Shown: positions 25,770 through 34,932, counted from the first letter of the stretch. The stretch: 64,000 nucleotides of DNA from Desulfosporosinus shakirovi (GCF_020595055.1 NZ_JAJDOO010000001.1:1-64000); one strand, 5' to 3'. Notes: generated by a model from the letters alone, not told the origin. Numbers and translations are program-made.

Positions 25770-26726
25770 TTAGGCCCTCCTATCTCCGAACCGTACAGAG
25801 AGACGCTTGTATTCCTGTTCTGCAGATTGCATAATGTCCTGAATAATCTGGGCTGCAGGTTCAATGCATCTTACCGCTCCAGCAACTTGACCTGCCATGA
25901 TTGAACCATTTTCGATATCTCCATCCACCATAGCTAAGCGCAATTTCCCAATTCCCAGTTTCTCAAGCTCGGCTGCCAACATTCCTTCCCGTTCATGTTG
26001 ATCCATTTCGCGCGTAAAGCGATTATCTAAACAACGAACAGGATGACCCGTTGAACGCCCGGTTATAACCGTAGAGCGATCTTTGGCTTTAAGAATTCTG
26101 TCTTTAATAAGTTGAGAAATTGTACACTCTTCTGCGCACATAAAGCGCGTTCCCATTTGTACCCCTTCTGCTCCAAGGGCTAAAGCTGCCACCAAACCTC
26201 GGCCATCCATGATCCCTCCGGCAGCTATAACCGGAATTTTTACAGCATCGACTACTTGAGGAACCAGCGGCAGAGTTCCAATCTCACCGATATGTCCCCC
26301 CGACTCCATTCCTTCTGCGATGAGTGCGTCAACCCCAGCCTTTTCCAGACGCCTTGCCAGAGCGACCGAAGCCACCACCGGAATCACCTTTGTCCCAACT
26401 TCTTTAAGTTTTGGTACATATTTCCCAGGATTCCCAGCCCCTGTAGTGATCACAGGCACACGCTCTTCCAAAATAACCTGCATTACTTCATCCACAAATG
26501 GGGACATGAGCATGACGTTAACTCCATATGGTTTATTCGTAATCGCTTTCACTTTGCGGATTTCTTCACGCAACCAGTCTGCAGGTGCCTGTCCCGAACC
26601 AATAATGCCTAAACCGCCACTCTCCGAGACCGCTGCAACCAATTCCCCCGTCGAAACCCAAGCCATTCCCCCTTGGAAGATAGGGTAATCGATTTCGATT
26701 AGTTCACATATTCGCGTTTTTATCAT
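25770..26726 (-). CDS. fabK: Enoyl-ACP reductase II (FabK)
   Basis: FabK is the FMN-dependent enoyl-ACP reductase that replaces FabI in many Firmicutes. From ATG at 26726 the protein has 318 residues with YPIFQGGMAWVSTGEL near 14-29, GAGNPGKYVPKLK near 98, AEGMESGGHIG near 138-148 and AAGGIMDGRG near 168. Its place between fabH and fabD, the same as in pneumococcus, supports FabK rather than nitronate monooxygenase. The ATG overlaps the fabH stop (ATGA), so the longer open frame upstream is not used. Confidence 0.93.
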   Translation of the reverse strand: MIKTRICELIEIDYPIFQGGMAWVSTGELVAAVSESGGLGIIGSGQAPADWLREEIRKVKAITNKPYGVNVMLMSPFVDEVMQVILEERVPVITTGAGNPGKYVPKLKEVGTKVIPVVASVALARRLEKAGVDALIAEGMESGGHIGEIGTLPLVPQVVDAVKIPVIAAGGIMDGRGLVAALALGAEGVQMGTRFMCAEECTISQLIKDRILKAKDRSTVITGRSTGHPVRCLDNRFTREMDQHEREGMLAAELEKLGIGKLRLAMVDGDIENGSIMAGQVAGAVRCIEPAAQIIQDIMQSAEQEYKRLSVRFGDRRA

Positions 26727-27724
26727 ACTTCTAAGCCTACTTTCGTCCATTTCAAAACACACGCGCCCCAAGTAAGTCCCGTGCCAAAACCTGCCATCAC
26801 GATAATATCCCCCTCTGCAATACGTCCCGATTTGAACGTTTCATCTAAAGCGACTGGAATAGACGCGGCTGACATATTGCCATACTTATCTAAATTTACA
26901 ACCACTTTATCCGGAGAAATACCAAGTCGTCTAACAGCCGCATCTACAATTCTAATATTGGCTTGGTGCGGGATAAGAAGATCCACATCCTCGATTTTTA
27001 AATCAGCGTTCTTCAAAACTTTAAGTGAAACTTCGCCCATAACTCGGACGGCGAATTTATAGACTTCCTTGCCCTCCATCTGAAGAGTGTGCAGGTTTTT
27101 TTCGACAGTTTCAAGACTTGCAGGATACATGGAGCCCCCAGCCGGTTGACTTAGCAAAGCACCACCCGAACCATCAGAACCTAATTCGAAACCTAAAAAG
27201 CCAAAGCCCTCTTTTACTGGTTGCAAAACCGCGGCTCCTGCACCATCTCCGAAAAGGATACAAGTCGAACGATCTTTCCAGTTGAGCACCTTGCTTAAGG
27301 TTTCCCCGCCAATGACGAGCACTGTTTTATACATCCCTGTAGCAATAAACTGGCTGCCAGTCACCACTCCATAGACAAATCCACTGCATCCCGCTTCCAG
27401 ATCAAAGCCTGCCGCATTTCTGGCTCCTAAACGGTCTGCTACAAGGCAAGCAGTGGCTGGAAATGCATAATCCGGGGTTATCGTAGCTACGATAATCAGA
27501 TCCACCTCCTCAGGGGCGATTTGGGCATCTTCTAATGCCTTCAACCCTGCTTGATAACATAATTCAGAAACAGGCATGTCCTTCGGGGCAATATGGCGTT
27601 GCTTGATCCCTGTACGTGAAATAATCCATTCGTCATTGGTGTCCAAAAATAGTTCAAAATCTTTATTGGTTACAATGTTTTCAGGAACATATGATCCTAT
27701 CCCCACAATTCCCACACTACGCAT
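26723..27724 (-). CDS. fabH: 3-oxoacyl-ACP synthase III
   Basis: FabH starts fatty-acid synthesis by condensing an acyl-CoA with malonyl-ACP. From ATG at 27724 it has 333 residues with the active cysteine in EAGCSGFVYG near 112, the histidine in LIPHQANIRI near 245 and the asparagine in YGNMSAAS near 275, the C-H-N triad of the family. FabH chain-start preference sets branched or straight membrane lipids. It lies between plsX and fabK. Confidence 0.95.
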   Translation of the reverse strand: MRSVGIVGIGSYVPENIVTNKDFELFLDTNDEWIISRTGIKQRHIAPKDMPVSELCYQAGLKALEDAQIAPEEVDLIIVATITPDYAFPATACLVADRLGARNAAGFDLEAGCSGFVYGVVTGSQFIATGMYKTVLVIGGETLSKVLNWKDRSTCILFGDGAGAAVLQPVKEGFGFLGFELGSDGSGGALLSQPAGGSMYPASLETVEKNLHTLQMEGKEVYKFAVRVMGEVSLKVLKNADLKIEDVDLLIPHQANIRIVDAAVRRLGISPDKVVVNLDKYGNMSAASIPVALDETFKSGRIAEGDIIVMAGFGTGLTWGACVLKWTKVGLEV

Positions 27725-27765
27725 CAATCGCAGTCCTCTTTTCTCATTCACTAGTCAGCCCAAAC

Positions 27766-28755
27766 CTACATAGGGAGATCCTCTCGAATTTGTTCAATCA
27801 AGTTCACTTGCACACACTCTCGGGCTACCCGAATTGCATTAAAGATTGCCTTGGCTTTTGAACTCCCGTGGCAAATAATGCTGATTCCATTGACCCCAAG
27901 CAGTGGCGCTCCACCATACTCAGCATAGTCCATCATCTGGGCAATCTCTTTTAATCCCGGCTTCACAGCCAGTGCACCTAGTTTACGAACCATGTTTGAA
28001 GTAATCTTCTCCTTAATCTGCTGAAACAATACCCCAGCTAGCCCTTCGGCTGTTTTTAATAAGATATTTCCTGCAAACCCTTCACAAACAACGACATCCG
28101 CTCGTCCATAGGGAACATCCCGCCCCTCTACGTTGCCGATAAAATTTACAGGGCTGGCTTTTAACAGCGGATAAGCCTTTTGGGTCAGCTCATTTCCCTT
28201 TCCTTCTTCGCTTCCTACGTTAAGCAGACCGACCCGGGGATTCTGAATTCCTAAGATTTTCTTCGCATAAACACTGCCCATCAGCCCGTATTGGCAAAGT
28301 TGTTCAGGTGTTGCATCCATGTTTGCCCCTACATCGAGAATAAGTTTCCCACCTTCTGGAGTCGGCAGAATAGTAACAATGGCCGGACGTTCAATCCCCT
28401 TGATACGTCCCAAGCCTAAAAGTGCCGCAGCCATTTGAGCTCCAGTGCTTCCGGCACTGACTACTGCATCAGCTTCACCTTGTTTAACCAATCGAGTAGC
28501 AACGACAATAGAGGAATCTTTTTTCTTACGCACCGCATTAGCCGGATGCTCATCCATCTCTATAACTTCTGAAGCTTCATAAATAGATACATTTCCAGGC
28601 AAAGTGCCTCCTGACAGAAAAGTTTGAATCCACTCCTTTTGCCCTACCAGTATAAGCTGAACATCCGGGCTTGATTTTGCGGCGGCCATCATCGTCCCCT
28701 TAATGATCTCCTCCGGAGCATAGTCCCCGCCCATTGCATCCACAGCAATTCTCAT
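27766..28755 (-). CDS. plsX: Phosphate acyltransferase PlsX
   Basis: PlsX makes acyl-phosphate from acyl-ACP for phospholipid synthesis through PlsY. The 329-residue protein opens with IAVDAMGGDYAPEEI and has VVSAGSTGAQMAAAL near 98-112, LDVGANMDATPEQL near 140 and VCEGFAGNILLKT near 222. GGAGGTGG precedes ATG. The fapR-plsX pair is the classic Firmicute arrangement, which links membrane-lipid sensing to this branch point. Confidence 0.96.
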   Translation of the reverse strand: MRIAVDAMGGDYAPEEIIKGTMMAAAKSSPDVQLILVGQKEWIQTFLSGGTLPGNVSIYEASEVIEMDEHPANAVRKKKDSSIVVATRLVKQGEADAVVSAGSTGAQMAAALLGLGRIKGIERPAIVTILPTPEGGKLILDVGANMDATPEQLCQYGLMGSVYAKKILGIQNPRVGLLNVGSEEGKGNELTQKAYPLLKASPVNFIGNVEGRDVPYGRADVVVCEGFAGNILLKTAEGLAGVLFQQIKEKITSNMVRKLGALAVKPGLKEIAQMMDYAEYGGAPLLGVNGISIICHGSSKAKAIFNAIRVARECVQVNLIEQIREDLPM

Positions 28756-28773
28756 TTATTCCACCTCCTTTTC

Positions 28774-29343
28774 TCATGCATCTGCGGAATCCTCTATCGC
28801 AAAAAGAATCCAATTTCCCTTAAGCACTTCCTCTGAACCAACACTGACTAATATTTGAACCCAGTATTTATTCTGTTTACGTTTAAGAACAATTCCTTTT
28901 GCGATAACAACTTCGCCCAACTGAACAGGCCTTATGAATTTTAACTCGACACTCCCTGTCAAAGCTACTTTAGCGTCGACAAGAGCAATGGCGAGAGAAT
29001 TCGCTTGAGCAAATAAATAATGACCGCGAGCTACTCTTGCTTTTGTCAAAACCATACTCTCATCAATCGTCAGCTTTGAACAAGCTCTCTCTCCAATTAC
29101 AAGTTCGAGTAATTCTCCGATTAGCTCCCGATCATCTAATGACTTTAAGGTTGAATACGCCTCTTGAGCCACAGCACGGGTTCGTTCTCGGAGTTCTGGT
29201 ATCCCCAATTCTCCGCGATCTAAACGAATAGTTGAGACACTCACCTTAAACTGCTCAGAAAGCTCCTCGTCCGTAGAAAATGGATTTTTCAAAAGCGCTT
29301 CACCTAAGAGTTTGCGGCGTTCTTCCTTAATGTATCGAGCCAT
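28774..29343 (-). CDS. fapR: Fatty acid and phospholipid synthesis repressor FapR
   Basis: FapR represses lipid-synthesis genes and is released by malonyl-CoA. The 189-residue protein has an N-terminal winged helix with STDEELSEQFKVSVSTIRLDRGELGIPELRER near 23-55, then a hotdog-fold domain that binds malonyl-CoA in the family (ARGHYLFAQANSLAIAL near 108-124). It heads its own operon. A FapR-like box just 3' of the promoter -10 suggests it represses itself. Confidence 0.94.
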   Translation of the reverse strand: MARYIKEERRKLLGEALLKNPFSTDEELSEQFKVSVSTIRLDRGELGIPELRERTRAVAQEAYSTLKSLDDRELIGELLELVIGERACSKLTIDESMVLTKARVARGHYLFAQANSLAIALVDAKVALTGSVELKFIRPVQLGEVVIAKGIVLKRKQNKYWVQILVSVGSEEVLKGNWILFAIEDSADA

Positions 29344-29422
29344 CTAACCACCATTTCTATCTTGCATTTTTCTAAGTATCGAATGCAATGCGCAAACTAT
29401 TATAATTAACCTACTAAAGTGA

Positions 29423-29472
29423 GCTTCGAAGTTCCTGGTTCGTGCTTCGTCCGGCGTACTTTCGAGCCTCGA
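29423..29472 (-). repeat. Family C short repeat in the fapR leader
   Basis: CTTCGAAG, TTCGTGCTTCG and TTCGAGCCTCGA units lie between the promoter and the fapR start, so they would be in the 5' untranslated RNA. The array is more diverged than those at trmD or ftsY. Confidence 0.5.
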
Positions 29473-29490
29473 TTTAGTACCTGGTCACAA
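29473..29490 (-). promoter_or_regulatory. Candidate FapR operator
   Basis: The plus strand reads TTAGTACC-TGGTCACAA. The first half-site is identical to the known FapR half-site TTAGTACC; the second matches GGTACTAA at five of eight positions. It directly follows the -10 of the fapR promoter, over the expected start of transcription, where a repressor would act. Confidence 0.65.
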
Positions 29491-29518
29491 TTATAAACTA
29501 TCTCATCACGCTTATCAA
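29490..29518 (-). promoter_or_regulatory. Sigma-A promoter of the fapR-plsX-fab operon
   Basis: On the minus strand TTGATA (29513-29518) and a perfect TATAAT (29490-29495) are 17 bases apart. The start of transcription would fall within the FapR-like box. Confidence 0.75.
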
Positions 29519-29567
29519 GAAATAACCCTGTCGAATTACTTCCTGCCCTTCGACATAGTAAATAAAC

Positions 29568-29605
29568 AAAAAAACAAAGAGCCCCTCAATATGAAGAGCT
29601 CTTTG
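29568..29605 (-). terminator. Terminator after rpmF
   Basis: On the minus strand CAAAGAGC and GCTCTTTG form an 8-bp stem (extended inward) 18 bases past the rpmF stop, followed by seven T. It ends the ackA-yceD-rpmF unit before the fapR promoter. Confidence 0.85.
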
Positions 29606-29623
29606 TTCTTTCCGTGCCAAACC

Positions 29624-29803
29624 TTAAGATTCAATAGCAATAACTGCCTTGGAATTATAAAACCCACAGCTAGGGCAAATATAATGCGGCATTTTTGGTT
29701 TATGGCATTGGGGGCATTCGATGTGGTTTGGTGCAGTTAGTTTCCACATAGCCCGACGTTTGCGAACCCTTGACTTTGACTGTCGATGTTGCGGAACACC
29801 CAT
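29624..29803 (-). CDS. rpmF: 50S ribosomal protein L32
   Basis: L32 is a small 50S protein. The frame, 59 codons plus stop, opens MGVPQHRQSKSRVRKRRAMW and carries a complete zinc ribbon with cysteines at 30, 33, 43 and 46 (C-PQC and C-PSC). An AGGGGG-type ribosome site precedes ATG. Pairing with the upstream yceD gene is conserved across bacteria. It is the zinc-binding form, so a zinc-free paralogue could exist elsewhere. Confidence 0.95.
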   Translation of the reverse strand: MGVPQHRQSKSRVRKRRAMWKLTAPNHIECPQCHKPKMPHYICPSCGFYNSKAVIAIES

Positions 29804-29835
29804 AATTACACCCCCTTTATTTTTTCTGAACTTAA

Positions 29836-30345
29836 TCAGTCATTGGATTGCCACTTGGCCAGTGCTGCTAACCGGGGGTCAACTGTACCTTCCCCGCAAT
29901 TACATGGGGTTAGATTTCTATTTACACCACAGTTTGGGCATAGCCCATGACACTCTGCTGAACAAACAAACTTCATCGGTAAAGCTAACACAATTTGCTC
30001 AAAAATACGATCCTTTATATCGATCTCATCTTTGTCCAAAAGGAGCGCTGTCTCAAGGAGATCTTCAGTAGCTAAAGTTCGAAACGCCCACTCATCTTCG
30101 TAATGAAGATCTAAGGGATAAACGAACGACTCTAAACAGCGTCCACACGTTGCTTTGAGTTCTGTGTGAATAGTTCCTTTTACCAGCATAGCTCTACTGG
30201 TGTTGTTCACCTGAAGTTGCACATGTACCGGCGCTTGAAATGAGAGGGCTTCTATTCCCAAATCGAAGGCAGACAAGTCCTCCACTAAATCATAATGGAC
30301 ACTTTCTCCACCGCTGTGACGAACCTGGGCTACATTCACTTTCAT
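29836..30345 (-). CDS. yceD: DUF177/YceD family protein
   Basis: YceD-family proteins are found next to rpmF and are linked to 23S rRNA accumulation. The 169-residue product has C-GRC-LE near residue 67 and a C-terminal zinc-ribbon-like stretch with CSAECHGLCPNCG and CNCG near 127-150. ATG at 30345 has GGGGTGG upstream; the open frame extends 24 codons further without family sequence. It overlaps neither neighbour and is likely cotranscribed with ackA and rpmF. Confidence 0.88.
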   Translation of the reverse strand: MKVNVAQVRHSGGESVHYDLVEDLSAFDLGIEALSFQAPVHVQLQVNNTSRAMLVKGTIHTELKATCGRCLESFVYPLDLHYEDEWAFRTLATEDLLETALLLDKDEIDIKDRIFEQIVLALPMKFVCSAECHGLCPNCGVNRNLTPCNCGEGTVDPRLAALAKWQSND

Positions 30346-30434
30346 AATACCACCCCAATACACATTCATTATTATAGTTGGCACAATTTTCTTTGTCAAG
30401 GAAAACTCTTTACACAAGTGTAATTGGTTTGAAT

Positions 30435-31628
30435 TTATTGTATTAAGTCATGAGTCTCCAGCGCAATCATCAATTCCTCGTTAGTCGGAATTACCAAGAC
30501 ACGGCAACGGGCGTTCGGTTTGGAAACATCCACTTCTTCACTTCTGACCTTATTTTTCTCCGAATCAAGGTCTACTCCTATATAATCTAGGTTCTTACAG
30601 ATAGCTTCTCGCATGGCCGAAGAGTTTTCTCCGACTCCTGCCGTAAATATAATCCCATCAACCCCACCTAATACGGCGGCATAAGAACCAATGAATTGCC
30701 GGACATCGTGTTCGAAAATATCTAAAGCAAGCCGTGCGCGTACATTACCTTGTCCCGCTGCCACTTCGATGTCTCTGAAATCACTGCTTATTCCTGAGAC
30801 CCCTAATGCACCGCATTTTGTATTTAGAAAGTCATTCATTTGATCTACGGTAAAATTTTCTCTGCACATGATATAGGTAACAATCGCCGGATCCAAAGCA
30901 CCTGAGCGCGTTCCCATCATAAGCCCGTCCAAAGGAGTAAAGCCCATAGACGTTTCAATCGATTTTCCGCCCCGTATGGCACATATGGAGGCACCATTAC
31001 CTAAGTGACAGCTGATCAGCTTCAGATCGCTGAGCGGTTTCCGCAGAAGGACAGCAGCACGTTGACTGACGTACTTATGAGATGTCCCGTGGAAACCATA
31101 TTTTCGAATCCCATACTTTTTATAATACTCATAAGGCAATCCGTATATATAACTTTTAGGCAACATGGTTTGATGAAAAGCAGTGTCAAAGACTGCCACT
31201 TGAGGAACTCCAGGCATCATCTTTTGACAAGCCATAATCCCGGCTATATTAGGAGGATTATGAAGGGGTGCAAGCTCAACACATTCTTTAAGAGCTTTCA
31301 TTACATCCTCATCGATAAGCACGGATTTAGAAAATTTTTCACCCCCGTGAACTACGCGATGCCCTACCCCGCAGATGTCCTTTAAGTCTTTTAACGCACC
31401 ATATTGTGGAGAAACTAATGCCTCCAACACGAGTTTAATAGCTATGGTATGATTTCCAATCTCAGCTTGAATTACTTCTTTTTCTCCGGATCCTGTTCGA
31501 TGGGTAAGTACTGACCCAGGAAGACCTATCCGTTCAACCAAACCTTTCCCTATAGCATTCTTCGTGGCCATGTCAATTACCTGATATTTTAGCGAAGAGC
31601 TTCCACAATTAATTACTAGAATCTTCAT
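30435..31628 (-). CDS. ackA: Acetate kinase
   Basis: AckA interconverts acetyl phosphate and acetate with ATP production, central in anaerobic fermentation and acetate use. The 397-residue protein has the N-terminal [12 protein letters not shown] (residues 5-16), [11 protein letters not shown]-like sequence near 145-155 ([16 protein letters not shown]), [10 protein letters not shown] near 176-185, and [11 protein letters not shown] near 238. No pta gene is adjacent. It lies just upstream of yceD-rpmF. Confidence 0.97.
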   Translation of the reverse strand: MKILVINCGSSSLKYQVIDMATKNAIGKGLVERIGLPGSVLTHRTGSGEKEVIQAEIGNHTIAIKLVLEALVSPQYGALKDLKDICGVGHRVVHGGEKFSKSVLIDEDVMKALKECVELAPLHNPPNIAGIMACQKMMPGVPQVAVFDTAFHQTMLPKSYIYGLPYEYYKKYGIRKYGFHGTSHKYVSQRAAVLLRKPLSDLKLISCHLGNGASICAIRGGKSIETSMGFTPLDGLMMGTRSGALDPAIVTYIMCRENFTVDQMNDFLNTKCGALGVSGISSDFRDIEVAAGQGNVRARLALDIFEHDVRQFIGSYAAVLGGVDGIIFTAGVGENSSAMREAICKNLDYIGVDLDSEKNKVRSEEVDVSKPNARCRVLVIPTNEELMIALETHDLIQ

Positions 31629-31803
31629 TTTTTATACCCCTTTGTAATTTTCCGAGCTCAAGAAGTTTTACAAGTATCAGTAAACTATAGTCTTCCCCGA
31701 AAAACGTATTTTTCACTTACTTAATGGCTCCATTTCTTTCCACAAAAGTTGTTTCATTGTTTCATAAAAGAGTGTAGCACAAAATCTAAGCTTTTTTAAC
31801 CCC

Positions 31804-32568
31804 TCACGCCATTATTCTCTTAATCTCAGAACATTTCGTCAAAGCTATGTTCCGTCCAAGCCGAATCCCTTCTTCAGCCCGGTCAAACTGAAAACTTCCA
31901 ATATGCCCGATATCTGGTTGCAACAATAAATCTGCACCATGACATTGCGTACGAAATACTTCATCTTCCAAAATCTCGATGGATTGCAACAAGATGTCCA
32001 TTGCGCTGCTCAGTTTATTGGCCAATCCCTTTTTCACATCCACTGCTAAAACCTTATCAGCTCCCATTTCCCGAGCAACATGTACCGGTAAACGATTTTT
32101 AACTGCACCGTCCACTAGAAGACGACCTTGATAACGATAAGGCTTAAAGAATCCTGGAATTGAAATGCTTGCCCGAACAGCCTGGGCTACACTCCCCTCA
32201 CGAAATACAACAAGTTCCCCGGTTTCAAGATCTGTCGCGACGATGGCCAAGGGGATTTTGAGATCAGCAAATGACATATCTTTAGTCAAGAGGCGAATTA
32301 CTTCAAGAATCCTATCCCCTTTTATCAGTCCTTCTTTAGAGACAGCCGGATCCAATATCTTCTTGGCAAACCCTGGATAGGTCAACAGGCGTTCGATGCG
32401 ATAAAGATCCATTCCAGCGCACCACAAAGCACCGAATATAGCTCCCGCACTACACCCGACCACCAAGTCCATGCTTATCATTTCTTCATCAAGAACTTGC
32501 AGAAACCCTAAATGAGCAAACCCCCGCGCACCTCCGGCACCCAATACAAGTCCTTTAATTGGATTCAT
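31804..32568 (-). CDS. Patatin-like phospholipase family protein
   Basis: Patatin-type hydrolases cleave acyl esters of lipids. From ATG at 32568 (GGGAGGG upstream) the 254-residue protein shows the oxyanion loop GLVLGAGGARGFAHLG near 6-21, the nucleophile GCSAG near 38-42 and the catalytic aspartate in LVDGAVKNRLP near 150-160, so the Ser-Asp dyad looks intact. It resembles the RssA/YlbK group. It is divergent from ylbJ across 72 bases, as YlbK and YlbJ are neighbours in Bacillus. The physiological lipid is unknown. Confidence 0.85.
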   Translation of the reverse strand: MNPIKGLVLGAGGARGFAHLGFLQVLDEEMISMDLVVGCSAGAIFGALWCAGMDLYRIERLLTYPGFAKKILDPAVSKEGLIKGDRILEVIRLLTKDMSFADLKIPLAIVATDLETGELVVFREGSVAQAVRASISIPGFFKPYRYQGRLLVDGAVKNRLPVHVAREMGADKVLAVDVKKGLANKLSSAMDILLQSIEILEDEVFRTQCHGADLLLQPDIGHIGSFQFDRAEEGIRLGRNIALTKCSEIKRIMA

Positions 32569-32640
32569 TTGATTTTCCCTCCCAGTGACTTCTAGGGCCC
32601 GGCATTCTTCCATATAAATTATGAAGGAAGGTGTGTTTTC

Positions 32641-33798
32641 ATGTCCAATGTCATCCGTGTCCTTGCCTTAAGTTTACTCGCCCTAGGTATGTTTATCTAT
32701 CCGCAAGAAGTACTTAGTTCTGCCGGCGGAGGGTTGACCCTATGGTGGCGTTTCGTCCTCCCTGCCTTGCTCCCCTTTTTTATACTTTCTGAACTCCTGA
32801 TGGCTTCGGGATTTGTTCATTTTCTGGGCGTTCTTCTGGAATCGTTTATGCGTCCAGTCTTTCGACTTCCAGGTAAAGCAGCCTTTGTTGTGGCCATGGG
32901 CTATACTTCGGGATTTCCTATGGGAGCAGTGCTCACAGCCAGACTTCGCAGTGACGGAGAAATAACTCGCGAGGAAGGGGAACGTCTCTTAGCCTTCACG
33001 AATAACCCCAGTCCTGGATTTATGTTTGGTGCTGTGGCCTCCGGCATGCTTGGAAAGCCAACACTGGGAATACTGTTAGCTGGCTCTGTCTATCTAGCTA
33101 ACTTAATTGTTGGGTTTTTGTTTCGATTTTATCGGGTAACTCCCGGCCCCCAACACACTGCCTCGTTACCTTCAATTAAACGGGCATGGCAGGAAATGAA
33201 AAATGCCCAGACTCGAGATAAGCGCACGTTTGGGCAAGTCCTAGGAGATGCCATAAGGCAGAGTACAAACACAGTTCTTATGGTAGCTGGATTTATGGCT
33301 ATTTTTTCGGTAATCCTTCGACTTTTAAACCTCTGGCACATTACCTTAATATTAGCAAGTTTAAGCCATAGTATTATTCGAATCATTGAAATTCCTGTTC
33401 TTCAAGCCTTTTATAATGGTCTTTTTGAAATGACGCTAGGCTGTCAGGAAGTAATACAAGCCCTTTCCATGCTCGATCAGCAAGTAGCCCTCCTCGCTCT
33501 CCTCATGGGCTGGGGTGGACTTTCTGTCTTCGCTCAAGTCGCTGGATTAATTAGCGGTACAGATTTGCGTTTCTCAACATTCCTCATAGCAAGAGTTCTT
33601 CATGCACTTATTGCACTCGGACTGAGCCAACTCTTCCTCCTAGTTGCTGAGGTACCCGCCTGGACCATGCCTGTCCGAATTGCTGACCCCTCCGTTTTTT
33701 TCTGGAATACTTGGCATATCAGTTCTCTTGTGTTTATAGGTTGCATGTCTGTTCTTGCCATCCTTGCTTTTGTTGGAGTTCGTAGATCAAGAACCTAA
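32641..33798 (+). CDS. ylbJ: Sporulation integral membrane protein YlbJ
   Basis: YlbJ is needed for a heat-resistant spore cortex in Bacillus. The 385-residue protein has about eight to ten predicted helices and Gate-type nucleoside-transporter-like sequence. Family stretches are LWWRFVLPALLPFFILSELL near 34-53, MGYTSGFPMGAVLTARLR near 86-103 and FTNNPSPGFMFG near 118-129. It is one of four plus-strand genes. I saw no clear sporulation promoter in the short divergent spacer. Confidence 0.9.
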   Translation: MSNVIRVLALSLLALGMFIYPQEVLSSAGGGLTLWWRFVLPALLPFFILSELLMASGFVHFLGVLLESFMRPVFRLPGKAAFVVAMGYTSGFPMGAVLTARLRSDGEITREEGERLLAFTNNPSPGFMFGAVASGMLGKPTLGILLAGSVYLANLIVGFLFRFYRVTPGPQHTASLPSIKRAWQEMKNAQTRDKRTFGQVLGDAIRQSTNTVLMVAGFMAIFSVILRLLNLWHITLILASLSHSIIRIIEIPVLQAFYNGLFEMTLGCQEVIQALSMLDQQVALLALLMGWGGLSVFAQVAGLISGTDLRFSTFLIARVLHALIALGLSQLFLLVAEVPAWTMPVRIADPSVFFWNTWHISSLVFIGCMSVLAILAFVGVRRSRT

Positions 33799-33805
33799 TA
33801 CAAGG

Positions 33806-33831
33806 AAAAAAGAGTGAGATTTACTCACTCT
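33806..33831 (-). terminator. Terminator at the end of the coiled-coil gene
   Basis: On the minus strand AGAGTGAG... and CTCACTCT pair over eight bases with a five-base loop and are followed by six T. The stop codon of the coiled-coil gene (33821-33823) lies in the loop, so the last codons are part of the hairpin. It separates this gene from the convergent ylbJ. Confidence 0.85.
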
Positions 33832-34315
33832 CCTCAATTTCAGACTTTCCCATTCGCTCTTCTTTGGCTAATCCCTTTAATTCTTCTCGATTTTTACGTA
33901 AGGATTGAAGAGTTTCATACAAGCTCTGCTCTACATGTTTTAGCATTTCATCAGCATATTGAACCGCCCCAGTTTTTACTTCACGCGCAAAAGTTTGTGC
34001 TTGTTTAACTATATCTTCACCATAGTCTTGGGCCTGCTTTACCACTTCATTTTCCAAGGCCATCTTATCAACATATGTTTTCCCTTGATCCAGAAGTTTC
34101 TGTGCTTCTGCCTGAGCTTCATCTAAAATACGTTGACGTTCTTTTAAAACCCATTTAGCATTTGTGATTTCTTCAGGCAAGGCCGCACGCACACGATCCA
34201 GTAATTCAAAAATTACTGCATCATCCACTAAAACTTTTCCCGTCATCGGAATTTTAGTTCCATGATCAACAATTTCTTCCACTTCATTAATTAAACTCTG
34301 AATATCACTTTCCAC
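33821..34315 (-). CDS. Coiled-coil protein of unknown function (ATP-synthase-b/DivIVA-like)
   Basis: I do not assign a function. The 164-residue protein is highly charged and almost wholly helical, with heptad-like stretches from about residue 55 (LKERQRILDEAQAEAQKLL) to 150 (LRKNREELKGLAKEE), resembling peripheral-stalk or DivIVA-type coiled coils. The N-terminal 45 residues look more globular. Start is GTG behind GGGAGAGGA, 17 bases after rsmD. Similar proteins follow rsmD in related clostridia, often with coaD between; coaD is absent here. Confidence 0.75.
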   Translation of the reverse strand: MESDIQSLINEVEEIVDHGTKIPMTGKVLVDDAVIFELLDRVRAALPEEITNAKWVLKERQRILDEAQAEAQKLLDQGKTYVDKMALENEVVKQAQDYGEDIVKQAQTFAREVKTGAVQYADEMLKHVEQSLYETLQSLRKNREELKGLAKEERMGKSEIEESE

Positions 34316-34332
34316 TTATATCCTCTCCCTCG

Positions 34333-34884
34333 TCATACATCCATTCTCTGTAGGTACCATATTTTTGTGTCACCGTATTCCGCTGTTTTACGAATTTCAA
34401 ACGGATAAAGGTCATCCGTTAACTTTTCGTCTTTAGCCGTCTCAGCGATGATAACTCCATTATCCGATAAATAAGAGTATTCCTTCAAGGATTGGAGAAC
34501 CTTTGGAATAAGTTCCTGTCGATAAGGAGGGTCTAGAAAAATAAGATTAAACACTTCATCTGGATATCTATGTATGAACTTGAAAGCATCCATTAAAAGA
34601 AGTTTGGACTTTTGGCTAACCCCTACTTGTTCGAGATTTTTCCGGATAACTTGATATGCGTCATAATTCTTTTCCACTAGTATAGCCTCACTCGAGCCAC
34701 GGGAAAGGGCTTCAATCGCCAAGTTTCCTGTTCCGGCGAAAAGGTCTAACACACGAGAGTTCAATACCTTGTCCCCTAAAACGCTAAAAATAGCACCCTT
34801 CACTTTATCTGAGGTCGGGCGCGTATGCAACCCTTCTACCGCCTTAAGTTGTCGTCCACGCATTTCTCCTGCAATAATCCGCAT
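34333..34884 (-). CDS. rsmD: 16S rRNA (guanine-966-N2)-methyltransferase RsmD
   Basis: RsmD methylates G966 of 16S rRNA. From ATG at 34884 (GGAGGG upstream) the 183-residue protein starts MRIIAGEMRGRQL and shows RPTSDKVKGAIFSVL near 22-36, the SAM loop VLDLFAGTGNLAIEALSRG near 44-62 and the catalytic LIFLDPPYR near 113-121, the N6/N2 methylase motif. The usual downstream neighbour coaD is not present. Confidence 0.94.
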   Translation of the reverse strand: MRIIAGEMRGRQLKAVEGLHTRPTSDKVKGAIFSVLGDKVLNSRVLDLFAGTGNLAIEALSRGSSEAILVEKNYDAYQVIRKNLEQVGVSQKSKLLLMDAFKFIHRYPDEVFNLIFLDPPYRQELIPKVLQSLKEYSYLSDNGVIIAETAKDEKLTDDLYPFEIRKTAEYGDTKIWYLQRMDV

Positions 34885-34903
34885 AAAGCCCTCCAAGTTA
34901 CAT

Positions 34904-34932
34904 TATAGCAGTTATAAATTTTAACTGCTATA
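34904..34932. repeat. Perfect 10-bp inverted repeat upstream of rsmD
   Basis: TATAGCAGTT and AACTGCTATA flank nine bases, 20 bases before the rsmD start. The minus-strand reading includes CTATAATG, a possible -10, so the repeat may be an operator over a promoter. A matching -35 is not clear. Confidence 0.6.
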
